A DNA stretch of 64,000 nt. It comes from Thozetella sp. PMI_491 (Eukaryota; Ascomycota; Sordariomycetes; Chaetosphaeriales; Chaetosphaeriaceae). The stretch is taken from contig MU270025.1 in NCBI GenBank assembly GCA_021432635.1, forward strand, positions 62,001-126,000. Reading direction: 5' to 3'. Shown one piece after another: positions 1-10,534 of the stretch. Each line of letters begins with the position of its first letter. Within the stretch, counting starts at the first letter, position 1. The notes under the pieces are model-generated. The model ran no database searches. It was given only the letters and a program-made list of their open reading frames with translations, and was not told the DNA's origin. Made by a program: the position numbers and the translations under genes.

Positions 1-1
1 T

Positions 2-451
2 AAGTTGAACGTCGAGCTGGTCACGTGGTCCTCATCGACGTCCATCCCGTTGGTCCTCCTTCTCTGCGCCGGCATCCCGCTCCGCCTGATAGCGTATTCC
101 TCGCTGGGCAGGAACTTTACCTTTGCGTTGGCGGAGCCGGACCGCCTGACGACTACCGGAATCTATCGCTACGTCCAGCATCCCAGCTATACGGGACTTG
201 CGATACTTGTCCTCGGTAACCTGGCGTTGCTGTTCAGAATGGATGGTGCGCTGAGCTGCTGGGTATCGCCACAATTCTACCCCGCGCTACGAGACCTGGA
301 GTGGATGTCCGCACCCGTGGGTGTCTCCCTCCTTCTTTCTCTGCTCTGGACGCGAGTGAAGCAGGAGGAGAGAATGTTACATGCTAAGTTTGGCCTTCAG
401 TGGGAGAGGTGGCATGCTGCAACGGCGCGATTTATCCCTTGGTTGCTGTAA
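2..451 (+). CDS. Isoprenylcysteine carboxyl methyltransferase-like protein (5' partial)
   Basis: Only the C-terminal part is present. The frame is open from the first bases with no ATG, so the gene or an upstream exon continues outside the window. About 148 residues are visible. They hold hydrophobic segments and the ICMT/PEMT-type SAM-binding signature: a GRNFT stretch, then GIYRYVQHPSYTG, and a C-terminal acidic pair in KQEERML followed by FGLQWERWHA. In this family the enzyme is a multi-pass ER membrane protein that methylates the C-terminal prenyl-cysteine of CaaX proteins. Fungi also have diverged paralogues of unknown substrate, and this may be one of them. It ends in a TAA stop. Confidence 0.8.
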   Translation, partial: KLNVELVTWSSSTSIPLVLLLCAGIPLRLIAYSSLGRNFTFALAEPDRLTTTGIYRYVQHPSYTGLAILVLGNLALLFRMDGALSCWVSPQFYPALRDLEWMSAPVGVSLLLSLLWTRVKQEERMLHAKFGLQWERWHAATARFIPWLL

Positions 452-850
452 CACTTACCCTGCTGGCAGGGTCGTGAGGCTATGTGGCTGAAGGATGTCG
501 AATAGATGGCTATCTTCTATATCCAGCATACGTGTATATAGTACCTAAGTAGGTACATAGTAGGAAGGTGCATATCCAATAGTTAAGTTGTGTCTCGCCT
601 ATGAAGTAAATCGGGGCGTTGCTTGGCAATACTACTAGGATGCCGTTAGCTGTGCCGCATTAGCTTTCTTGGTTAAGCCAGGTGTCGTGGAAGGAACAAG
701 TGAGATTATTTGAGTGGGTTCTTGGGAAACTCGAGAACTAACGGGTTTGCCCTTCCAAGGACACCTTGCTAAATACATTGTCGCCGTCGACGAGTGCCGA
801 AAGCTTCCTCGGAGCACCAAAGCCACTGAAATTTGGTCGAGCCCAGTCAA
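452..850. other. Intergenic, no gene seen
   Basis: Spacer between the methyltransferase stop and the ankyrin gene. It is AT-rich around 520-600 and holds a 6-bp inverted repeat (GTACCT / AGGTAC, four-base loop) at 541-556. No convincing coding frame or RNA gene. Confidence 0.6.
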
Positions 851-1960
851 ATGGCGGAAACTACTTTATACGATCACATTGAGGCCGGGGATCTCGCAAG
901 CGTGCAAGCGGCTCTTTCTTCCGGGGCGCCAGTCAATGCACATTCGAAGTGGGGGACTACCCCTCTCGCGCACGCGATCATCTCTCTCCAGGGCAAGATT
1001 GCGCGCCACCTTCTGGAGCATGGCGCCAGCCCGGAGCTCGGGTTCAAGCGCGAGTGGCAGGTCGAACAACCCTCGTTTGGGTTGAAATTGCCGGATGCAG
1101 CCTCGCCGATGCACCTCGCTGCTATCGCTGGCTCCGCTGAGCTTGTCCAGCTCCTTGCAGACCACGGCGCCGACGTCAACGACCCCAGTGGGCTAGACGA
1201 CGATTCACAGCTGATTCCCCTTCACCTGGCAACGGGCCCGGCCGTCAAGAAGCTGGTGGAGCTTGGTGGCGACGTCTCGCGAAAGAACAACTATGCCTGG
1301 ACGCCTTTGGTCTATGCTATCTCGCGTGGCGACATCCTTGCTGTCCGCATACTTGCTGAGAGCGGTGCCGGGATCGATTTTGAGAGAATCACTCGCTACA
1401 AGATACGAAGATCGTCCCCCGGTGCGGGTGAGAAAGATTCGGAGCAGCTTGTGACCGGAACGTCCTCGCCGCTGCTGGTGAGCACCGGGCACGGTCGCGT
1501 GAATCCTGGGACGGCAGAAATTGTCAGCATCTTGGCGGCCAACGGCGCGGATGTCAACCGCAGATACTTTACGAAATTCAGTGCTGACGGTGAAGACATC
1601 AGCTTCACAGCATTGTCGTTGATCTTTGCTTCGCGCGCTCCGAAGCCCACAATCCGTAGTCCCCACGCCGTCGGCGACATCTATGGGGAGAGGGAGCTGG
1701 CCACCATAACAGCTCTTGTGTCAGCTGGCGCAGACGTTAACAATCCTCCGATTTTGGGATACCTTCTCGAGGGGCAGCTCCCATTCGCCGATTTTGAGCA
1801 CCGGGAGAAAGTACTAGAGCTTCTCGTCTCAAAGGGTGCCAAGATATCCTCTGGAGACTCGCCGCTAGACTTGCTCTCCAATGCTCTAGTTCAGAATCCA
1901 GACGACAGTCAAGCACAGGAACAGCTTCAAAGACTTGCCGTGATTTTAGAGAGAGCTTAG
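851..1960 (+). CDS. Ankyrin-repeat protein
   Basis: An intronless frame of 369 residues from the first in-frame ATG at 851; upstream the frame is open only through non-ATG codons. It holds about six or seven diverged ankyrin repeats: GTTPLAHAII near residue 40, SPMHLAAIAGSAELVQLL with HGADVN near residues 90-115, IPLHLA, TPLVYAISRGDILAVRIL, and later blocks with NGADVN and SAGADVN. There is no signal peptide or membrane segment and no extra catalytic domain, so it is probably a cytosolic or nuclear protein-binding scaffold. The partner cannot be told. Stand-alone ankyrin proteins of this type are numerous and fast-evolving in filamentous fungi. Confidence 0.85.
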   Translation: MAETTLYDHIEAGDLASVQAALSSGAPVNAHSKWGTTPLAHAIISLQGKIARHLLEHGASPELGFKREWQVEQPSFGLKLPDAASPMHLAAIAGSAELVQLLADHGADVNDPSGLDDDSQLIPLHLATGPAVKKLVELGGDVSRKNNYAWTPLVYAISRGDILAVRILAESGAGIDFERITRYKIRRSSPGAGEKDSEQLVTGTSSPLLVSTGHGRVNPGTAEIVSILAANGADVNRRYFTKFSADGEDISFTALSLIFASRAPKPTIRSPHAVGDIYGERELATITALVSAGADVNNPPILGYLLEGQLPFADFEHREKVLELLVSKGAKISSGDSPLDLLSNALVQNPDDSQAQEQLQRLAVILERA

Positions 1961-2287
1961 ACATCATAAATTCATATACGTATAGGAAGGTTTCAAATGG
2001 CGTTAAATAATCGTTCGAGACCCTTGACTAGGGCAGAATACAAGTCATGATGTCGAATAAACAAGATATATCATATAGCACCATGTTTCCGACCACCCTC
2101 TCGTAGTTCCCAGTAATCAGTTACAGGTGAACATATTGCTTAATGGCTCGTCAGAGATCCTTTCGGACTGTAAAGGCTAATTAATCGGTAGACACCCCAT
2201 TTTTCACCCCGCTTAACTAACTAGGGCGCAGATATGCCTTCCTGCCACGCACCGTCCCCGTACGTTCCGAGATAACAGGTGCCGGTG
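1961..2287. other. Convergent intergenic spacer
   Basis: The 3' flanks of the ankyrin gene and of the convergent C2H2 regulator gene. AT-rich just after 1960; no further gene seen. Confidence 0.6.
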
Positions 2288-5200
2288 CTACTCCTCAGTC
2301 TCGTATTGGTTGATAATTCGCATTGGCACTAGGCCTCGCAGCACCATAACTCCGGAGTGTACGATACCCCAGCGAACCTTGGTGAGTATGTCGGCCATGA
2401 GCCAGACAAGCCCGTTGGTTCTCCGCTTGCGTTGCTTCTGCACCAGCTGCAGGGGCCCATCCGGGCTCTCCGCCATGTCTGATATCAAGGAGTCCATTTC
2501 TCCCTTCAGATCCCAGACCATCTCGTCGGCGTCAAGCTCGTCTACGCCCATTTCGTCCTCGTCGTTCAGAGGGACGCGGCCTCGGCTCGGAGACGCGTGA
2601 TGGAAGGCCCAGCAGGTCAGAGTTGCCAGATATAAGCACCATGGCACATGGAACAGGCTCGACATAGCCTCCGAATCCGCCACCGGCACCACATCACGCA
2701 GCATCCTGGCCGCGTGCCAGGCTGCACCAATCGCCCCGCTCCGCACGTCGCCCACTCTGCGGTCGACCGTGCCCTGGGATTCTTCTGCCACCGCTGTAGC
2801 TGCCCACCGCTTGATGACCTGTGCTGAGTGAAGGTAGTCGCGTTGCTGGACGGGCCGCCCCAAGATGTGGCGGGCCCCGGCATAGATCTGCACGTCGAGG
2901 AAGTCCATCCGCAACAGGCTCTGTGCGGCGTGGTAGACTGCCTTGGCTGCTGCGGCGAATGCAACAAATTCGGCCTGCGCGTCTTCGGCGGCACTCGCGT
3001 CTTCCTCGTCGCCGAGCTGCTGGTGTGGCCACTGCTGCGTGGCCCCCACGCAGTACTCGTCAAAGTCAGTCTTCCATGCGTCGTACGCCGCAGCGAGCAG
3101 CTCGCGCCAACGCGACCCCGGCCCACGTGATACGACGCCCAGTGCCGTCTGATCGCGCCGCTGCATGTCCCAGGCGATGGACATGAGCCCGTGAAGCACA
3201 AGGACTCGCGCGTGCGCGTTAAGCGTTGTCGGGGGTGACACACCCGGGGTCAGATAAGCTTTGAGCGTCGGGAGGTAGAAGGGCTGCTGGGCGGGATCTG
3301 GCTGGGGGGCGAAAGGAGATGACCGCCACGCGGCCGCCCAGGATCCTGCATCGGGTGCCTCCCAGACGGCCTGGCTGCAGGGGAAGTGCAGCCTTAGTTC
3401 AAATGCAGACATGCACAGGCTCTGGCAGAATAAAACTGCATGTTGGGTATCCCACATGAAGCAGTATAACGTAAGTCTAGGCGTTCAAACAGTCCGGTTA
3501 GCCGACGATGTTCACAATACCATGACAGAGACGATTTAACAGCTGCACTTTCAATGCATACCTCTTCTTCTGCTCGTTCTCCGCCCATTTCCTCCATGCA
3601 GTGTCCAAGGCATTGGTGCTGCTGCTATCCGCTTGGGTAGGGGGTCTGGGCCGCGCAGATTGGAAGTCAGACCTGCGGATCAGGTTTATCAACAGCCCGT
3701 GGAACAAATGACTCATGTCATGCTGTTTCTGGCCGGCCCTCGACTTTCCAAAGCATTCGACGAGCAAGATGGTCTGGAGCATCCAGAGCTCAGGCCGGGC
3801 TGAGAAGCCGGCGTGAGCAAAAATGCCGGGCCGGATGACGTCGTGGATACACACGGCAAGCTGATGCGCATCTTTGACAGAATATGTTGCGCCGAGAAGC
3901 AGTACCGAGAGTAGCAAAAGGGTATCGGCCGTGCTTGGATCAAAGGTCGCGGCGTGGATGATGGGGTATGCTGTGTTAAAGCGGGTAAAGTATAGGTCCA
4001 GGTAGGTCTGGAGGGAGTCGAGCGCTAGAAGAGGATGATCTTGGATAGTGTGGCGTTGGTCCGGAAGGCAAGGTTTCGCAGCCTCGACGGTACTGAGGAG
4101 CTGTTCTCTGGTATCTTCATCGAGCTGGGGAAGCCTTGCAGGCCGAATAAGTATGGATAGGGGCCGTTCTGGCTCATAAATTCCGACTTGGTGGGCCACC
4201 ATCGGAGAGCCCCGGCGGGGAAGACTGGATAGCCTGTCTATCCTCCTTGGCGGTGGCGTATAGTTCGCTTCTGATCCAGACTGGGGCCTGGTTTCAAGCA
4301 TTCTGGAGACCGGTTGCGGTCGAGATTCCGGCTCTAGAGCCTCGTAGCCCTGACTCTGAGGCTCGTCCACTTGACTTTGGCTCGCAGCCTCCATGGCCTC
4401 TGTCCACTGTTGGGCACTGCTATGTGACTCTGGGGTCATCACAAAGCCAGCTTGTGTTTGATGTAAAGTTGCGTCTTTTTGGCTCTGGTCAAAAACTTGG
4501 GGAAAGCCTCCTGGCTCTCTAATATCGTTTCTATCTCTGTTCTGTGTCGCTCCGTTCATGTCAAATAACCAGTTGTAGTCCAGAGCTGTGGTATATGGCA
4601 TGTTGAACGAGCTTGCGGTGTCGGGCTGGAAGGGCTGCTCGTATGATAGCTGCCAGGCATCTGATAACCCGATCTGGGGAAGTGATGCTATGCTTGGATC
4701 TATCCAGGTTTCGTTGTAAGAGACAGCGAGCCCAGGCTGCCCTAGCATGAAGGGTGACACCTGGGTGTTGTTGGCCTGAGAACTCTCTACGAGGGAGACA
4801 TCTATTTCGATATCATGCTGTTGTGACGAAGAGCGGCGCTTATCTGACCCCGTGTCGGAGATAGGAGAAGTTGGAAGTTCGATATGGGTACTGATCTGAA
4901 GCGACTGTATCGACTTCTGGTTCTGGTTCTGTGGCACTGCCTGCGGTCCGGACGACCGGTTGCTGCTGGCACTTCCCTCAGAGAGCCCGCGCGAGGCCTT
5001 GGCTCGATCTGAGGGATGTGGCCGCTTCTCAACCAACGTGCCGTCCGGGGCCTTCCAGGCGCGCTTGCGAGTATCTAAGACGCCGTAGCCCTCGCCTCCT
5101 GCTTCTTGGTCCTTTTGGCGATGGCGGTTCATATGCCTCTCTGGCGACACTCAGTCAGCTTACAGGATGCTTCTCGCCGGGGGGGGCGGGAACGACTGGC

Positions 5201-5775
5201 AATGATTTACATGCTACGCCAACTAACCACACGGGGGCGAAGAAAGGTTGGACGGCAGGCCTACCTAACAAGTCAGGGCGCTTGAAGTGCGCGCTGCACC
5301 TGGAACATGTCGAGGTGCCAGCGGTGTGATTGAGGGCGTGCCGTTGCAGGTGCTCGGCCCGAGTGAAGCGCTTGCTGCACCCGGGATGCGTGCAAACAAA
5401 CCTCCTCTCGTCGCTGGGCGCGGCAGCAGCCCCAGCGACCGCTCTTGACTGCTCTTCCACCATCCTTTCCAGCGCGTTGTTGTGTTCGCCCACTCCTTGG
5501 TGACCTTGGGTGAATTGGTCACAGTTAGTGTCCCAAATACCCCAACCCCGGATTTCCGGGCCAGGCGCGGGCTTGGACGAGCCCATGGCCGTATCGAGAT
5601 AGCTACGGTGGGCCGCACCGCGGGACATAGCGGCTACAGGGGTGGAGAGAATGGGCTGAGACGAAGACGACGAGGTAAAGGGAAGAATGGGGGGAGATGG
5701 GGGGAGGTGTAGTCGATTCTCGCCAGAACGATAAGGGATACCATCCGGCAAACGGCTTCTCCCATCGTTCCCCAT
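2288..5775 (-). CDS. C2H2 zinc-finger transcription factor with fungal-specific TF domain
   Basis: Three exons: 5775-5265, 5140-3562 and 3476-2288, giving 1092 residues; an in-frame ATG at 5628 would give 1043. Two C2H2 fingers lie at residues 128-150 (C-x4-C-x12-H-x3-H) and 157-177 (C-x2-C-x12-H-x3-H). The first intron splits the codon for Glu171 inside finger 2, and splicing rebuilds PDLLERHMNRH exactly. A long low-complexity linker follows (about 180-500), then a fungal transcription factor middle-homology region (Fungal_trans type) with LDLYFTRFNTAYPIIHAATF and, across intron 2, YCFMWDTQHAVLF. It is probably a nuclear DNA-binding regulator. Its target is unknown; it is divergent from the polysaccharide deacetylase gene, with which it shares a promoter. 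The early N-terminus is Pro/Ser-rich and may be untranslated, so 5628 is a realistic alternative start. Confidence 0.85.
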
Positions 5776-6336
5776 TCTCTATCGCTTGCCCTTCCCCACC
5801 TCTCTTTCTCTCTCTTCCCCACTCTTGACGCGCCTTAGTCTGGACAGTTCACCTAGCACCAATGCTGCAGGACCGAATTGAAACAGGTGGGTCACCGGAA
5901 GCCATCGGCCAAAGACCCGGCTCCGGCCCGGTTGGCTTGGGGTGCTCCCCTCCCCAAGATAAGGGTGGGGTTGGTTGGGCATCGGCTCCGGACTGCGCAT
6001 TGGCGGCTCCTTCTGCCACCGATACGGAGAAGCGAGAACCGGCATGTACCTTGGTAACAGTCGTGCTGCTTGTGCAAGGTGCGCGGGAGGGGTTGCGCAT
6101 TGGGAGGAGCACAAAGCCCCTCTCGCCATCGATAGCTCAGGTCAGAACTTCTGGTCACCCATTTCGGATACATGAATAGTAGCCCACCAGGCAGCCCCAC
6201 CAGGTGTACTTATTCACCCCAGATCTAGCAGATAGACCATCACTGGACGAAATTCACCATACGGACTAGCAAGCAGGACAATTCATACTACCTAGTAATT
6301 TTTTAAGGTTGACTTGTCTAGACAAAGCCTGCGAAC
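5776..6336. promoter_or_regulatory. Shared promoter of C2H2 regulator and deacetylase
   Basis: A 560-bp divergent intergenic region with long pyrimidine-rich runs on the regulator side (5780-5830) and one exact GATAAG at 5958-5963. No further gene supported. Confidence 0.5.
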
Positions 6337-7658
6337 ATGGGTAAGAAGGAGGTCCTCGTATGGTATGTCACCACCCCTCACCACACCCCCTCCTCGGTCC
6401 GAAGCCGCAGGCTGACTATTCGATCCTAGCTATGGAGTCGATATCGACGCAGTCGCCGGTTGGCTCGGCTCGTACGGCGGCGAGGACAGCACCAGTGACA
6501 TCAGCAGAGGTATGCCGGCCCTTACTCTCACCTAGATGCGTGCGACCTTACTAACGCGAGTCAGGCCTCTGGGCCGGCACCATCGGCACTCGACGGCTGC
6601 TGAAGCTGTTTGAGAAGTACAACATCAAGGCGTCGTGGTTCATCCCCGGTCACTCTCTCGAGACGTTCCCGGAGGAGTGCGCCATGGTCCGCGATGCGGG
6701 CCACGAGATTGGCCTGCACGGGTACAGCCACGAAAACCCGAAGGACATGACGGTCGAGCAGCAGCGCGACGTCCTGGCCAAGACGTGGAAGCAGCTCACC
6801 GAATTCTGCGGGAAGCCGCCCCGCGGCAGCGTGGCCCCCTGGTGGGAGACGAGCGTCGAGGGCACCGAGCTGCTGCTGAGCTACGGTATCGAGTATGACC
6901 ACTCCATGTCGCACCACGATTGCCAGGCCTACTGGCTTCGCACTGGTGATACGTGGACCAAGATCGACTACACCAAGAAGGCCGAGGAGTGGATGAAGCC
7001 GCTCGTCAAGGGTCAGGAGACTGGCCTAGTGGAGATCCCCGGCTCCTGGTACATTGACGACCTGCCGCCCATGATGTTCATCAAGAACTCGGCCAACTCC
7101 CACGGCTGGGTGAACCCGAGGTACTGTATCCTTTGCTGCCGTTACTTTTTCCAAGCAGAGTAACTAACTTGTTGTCAGGGATATCGAGGATATCTGGAAG
7201 GACCACTTCGACTACTTCTATCGGGAATATGGTAGGCTCCGCCTTGCGCGCCACATAGCTACAAAGCGGACAAATGATCATATGAAGCTGACGTGATTCT
7301 CTCACCTAGATGAGTTCATCTTCCCTATGACGATTCACCCCGATGTCTCCGGTATGGCCGCGTCTTAGTCTTGATGTGAGAGAAAACTTGGCGCTGACTG
7401 ATTACATAGGCCGGCCGCACGTTCTTCTCATGCATGAGAGGATCATTGAGCACATCAACAAGCACGAGGGTGTGAGGTGGGTGACTATGGCAGAGGTACG
7501 ATACACTTCGCCCGTGATGGCAAGATTCGTGTTTGGTTTCACACAGCTAACTGGGACAGATGGCGGACCATTTCAAGAGCAAGAACCAGCCCCCTCCGGG
7601 TGCCCTGATGCCTGCAAGTAAAGAGGAGGTGATGAAGAGGTATGGTGGAGCTCAGTAG
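6337..7658 (+). CDS. Polysaccharide deacetylase (CE4, PgdA-like, cytosolic)
   Basis: Seven exons join in frame to 313 residues: 6337-6362, 6430-6509, 6565-7120, 7179-7231, 7310-7351, 7410-7495 and 7560-7658. All introns are GT-AG of 54-78 nt. The protein begins [20 protein letters not shown], with the catalytic and metal-binding Asp in the VDIDA stretch. It then has the NodB-type metal-site motif in [12 protein letters not shown], a W-rich region (APWWETS) and the C-terminal [17 protein letters not shown] / LLMHERI. No signal peptide is present, unlike cell-wall chitin deacetylases. This matches the intracellular HpPgdA/allantoinase-like branch of carbohydrate esterase family 4. It should hydrolyse an N-acyl or amide bond on a small or oligomeric substrate, so a nitrogen-scavenging role is as likely as a wall role. 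It lies just upstream of, and convergent with, an amidase. Confidence 0.88.
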
Positions 7659-7847
7659 TACAGAATAGGCATGAACTACATATAATATCCATACGTCAAG
7701 AAATTCTGTCATGTGATCTTGATTTCTCTATCTGCGTCTGTGTTAAGCTAAGGTAGTGGCATGGCGTAAAATGATGATTGATATGATGTGCATAGTTATT
7801 CTATCCCAAGTATAGCCACGTCTAGACAAATGATGTGATTGTTACAA

Positions 7848-9837
7848 TCACTGTTTAAGTAGGTTATCTACAACTTGGGCAATTCCCAGGACCTTCTCCT
7901 CTTCCAATTTACGCCCCACAATCTGCACACCCACTGGCAGTTGAAGCTGGGCCATGTTGCTGCCGTGATCGGTCCACAGCTTGAGGTTGAATTCGTCCAT
8001 AACATTCCGCGGCTCGAACTGGACCCATGGTGTCTGTAGATCCCTCTCCAGCACTGATCCCCCAGGGATTACCATGGCCGTATAGTCTAGTACGTTCCAC
8101 ACCTTGGTGTAGCCTACCCACCGGCAGGACTCGTGCGGCACCGCGGTGTGGGGCATAGGGGGCATCAGAATAGCATCCACGGGCTGCCCGGTTGCCGGAC
8201 ACCGAATGGACGCCCACTTGTCGAGGTAGGCGTGCTGCAGCTCAAATTTGCGGCGGTTGAGCTGCCAGTACTCATACACCGAGATCGCCTCACCGCGGTT
8301 TACGAGCCGCTCCACATGGGGGATGAAGGGCTCTCCACCGGCAGCCACGGCGCGCCGGATATCCTCGCCGCCATCGACGGTGTAGAAAGCATCCTGCGGC
8401 GTTAGCCCAAGCTCACTGCACTTCTTTAGCTTCAACTCACCATCACTTCGATACACTCAGGATGAAGCTGCGCGTTCCATTCTACAATATGGTGCCCCGC
8501 CGCCCGGAGCTTCTCGACGACCGACTGCAACACGCGCATGATGGGCGGGTGTGGGCGGACGACCCCGTCGTCGAGGAGAACGCCGAAGACAAGGGGACGG
8601 TCAAGGACGCTGCGGAACAGATCCTCGCGCCAGGGAATCGGCGTGCATCGCGCATCTAGCTCCCAGGGCTTCAGGTCGATAAGCGACTTCATTGAGAGGT
8701 GGACGGTGTCGAGGCTCCGGGCCAGAGGGCCGACGGATGAAGGAACATGCTCCTGTCCATCGGTGGAGACTTGGACTCCTCGGTATGGCAGTCTGGCGCT
8801 CTTTTTAGTAGTTAGCCTCCAGCCTTGCCTTTGCTATCTAGGCTTCTGGGACGCATACGCTTGGTTTGAGTCCGTACAGGCCCATCATGTGGGATGGGAT
8901 ACGGATGCTCCCGCCAATGTCGGTTCCCCAGCCCAGCAAGCTGCCGTGGCACGTTAGAAGTGCTGATTCGCCTCCCGTGGATCCTCCAGGCGTGTAATCT
9001 TTGCTAGTTGGATTCGTGGTGAGGCCAAACAGAGGGTTGTCTGTCTCGCACCACTATTACACCCGTCATAGTTAGCATTTGCTCTTGTTCATGTTTGTTC
9101 ATGTTGTCGGTTCGTCCGATTTACGCACCATGATGCTCTGGGGCAAGTTCGTCTTGGCCAGCATCACAGCACCTAGCGACCGCAGCATCGTGACGATGGC
9201 TGCGTCGGCTGTGGCGGGTGCAAAAGCGCTTCCGACGTAGCCCAATGTTGTGTCCCATCCCTTCACGTCGAACTGATCTTTCAAAGTGATGGGAACTCCA
9301 TGGAGCGGGCCGACTGGTCGGCCGTGCTCGGCCAAGTGACTGTCAAGCTCCTGAGCGCGCTGGACGGCATCCTCAAACAAGACTTCAGTGAGGCTGAGGT
9401 TTGGCTGTGGTTAGACCCAATCCTACTTTGGAGAAGCGTAGTTCTTACCAGTTCGTCTATCATCCAGTAATCAGTAAACCTGTATTCTTCAGCGGCTGAG
9501 GAGGAGTTTCAGGGACCATCGTACACTCGTCTGAGCTTTAATAGCACTTTAAATAAACTGCTGTATTAGCTACATCGCACCGTGAATATGGAACCCACAC
9601 ACTACGAGGTGAGCGGACTCACTTCGTGATGTATTCTCGCACCACCGATTCACAGGTGACTGTGCGAAGCGCTATCAGGTTCACGAGCGTGCTGGCCTCA
9701 GCGATATTAGCAACACCTTCCTTCGCCCCGGCCACTCCGTTTCCGGTATCAGCAAAAGCAGCGACAGCCTCAGCCTGCAGCTTGCGCTTCCTGGCTACGG
9801 TTTCCTGCCAACCCTGTGTTACCTGTTCGGCGCTCAT
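7848..9837 (-). CDS. Amidase (amidase signature family)
   Basis: Six exons give 540 residues: 9837-9623, 9479-9449 (a 31-nt microexon), 9404-9129, 9053-8859, 8800-8441 and 8393-7848. The total keeps frame exactly. The Ser-cisSer-Lys triad of the family is present: Lys in HGVPITLKDQFDVKG, the cis-Ser in PGGSTGGESAL, and the nucleophile Ser in GTDIGGSIRIPS. C-terminal family motifs include DGQEHVPSSVGPLARS and LMPPMPHTAVPHE. It hydrolyses carboxamides to acid plus ammonia; fungal relatives act on acetamide or larger aryl and alkyl amides. No targeting signal is seen, so it is probably cytosolic. The second exon is the least certain part: its splice sites fit, but the encoded residues are poorly conserved. 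It opens the catabolic island and is divergent from the flavin monooxygenase gene. Confidence 0.88.
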
Positions 9838-10534
9838 TTTCCCTAACTGTGGGCGTAGTATAACACGAGCCAGACCGCCGAGGTTGGGCAGCCCTGGTGG
9901 TCGTCTTTGACGACCTCTAATTTGAGTGGTCCGGGCGGCTCCGGTGGGACTTCTCTCGCCACTTCTATCGCGCTGGGGATGAGCGCTGGTGGTCCCTTAG
10001 GATGGCTCCGTACTGGTTAGGTTCTAGGTTCGTGGCAGAACTCTCGGAAGTGGGGGAGGGGCTGCCTGTATGTAGGAGCGCCAACTTTGGGGAAGTGGGG
10101 AGGTGGGCAGTTTGTAAGCGCTCCGACTGCGCCGGTCCAAACATGCTGAATCCACTGAGCCTCTGTAGGCCCATGGCTAAGTTTATCGGCAGCTACTCTC
10201 GCCAGAACACGATCGAACGCCCTGCTCTGTAGCGCCTGTCGAATGTTGTGGCCGCGAATCAGTCCATTTGACGTTCGAGTGTGTTCCTATGTTCCCATGC
10301 CATGCTCCCCACTAGCCCAAATTGCTGCCATCTCTAGCCCCTTAAGCAGCACAGAGATGCCAACATCGAAGCCTCTTGCTCCATTGCTTCTCCCCCATTA
10401 TATGATTGGTGGTTCATGAACCGCAGAGCCATATCTTAGACACTCGGCTTTACCCAATACCTACCTACCTTAGCGTACATCAGCTACACATCCCTTCCAT
10501 TCCCTTACTGCACCTCACGACACATTACCTAATT
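9838..10534. promoter_or_regulatory. Divergent promoter, amidase / phenol monooxygenase
   Basis: A 697-bp region between two divergent catabolic genes. Pyrimidine-rich tracts precede the monooxygenase ATG (10440-10530). No additional gene supported. Confidence 0.5.
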
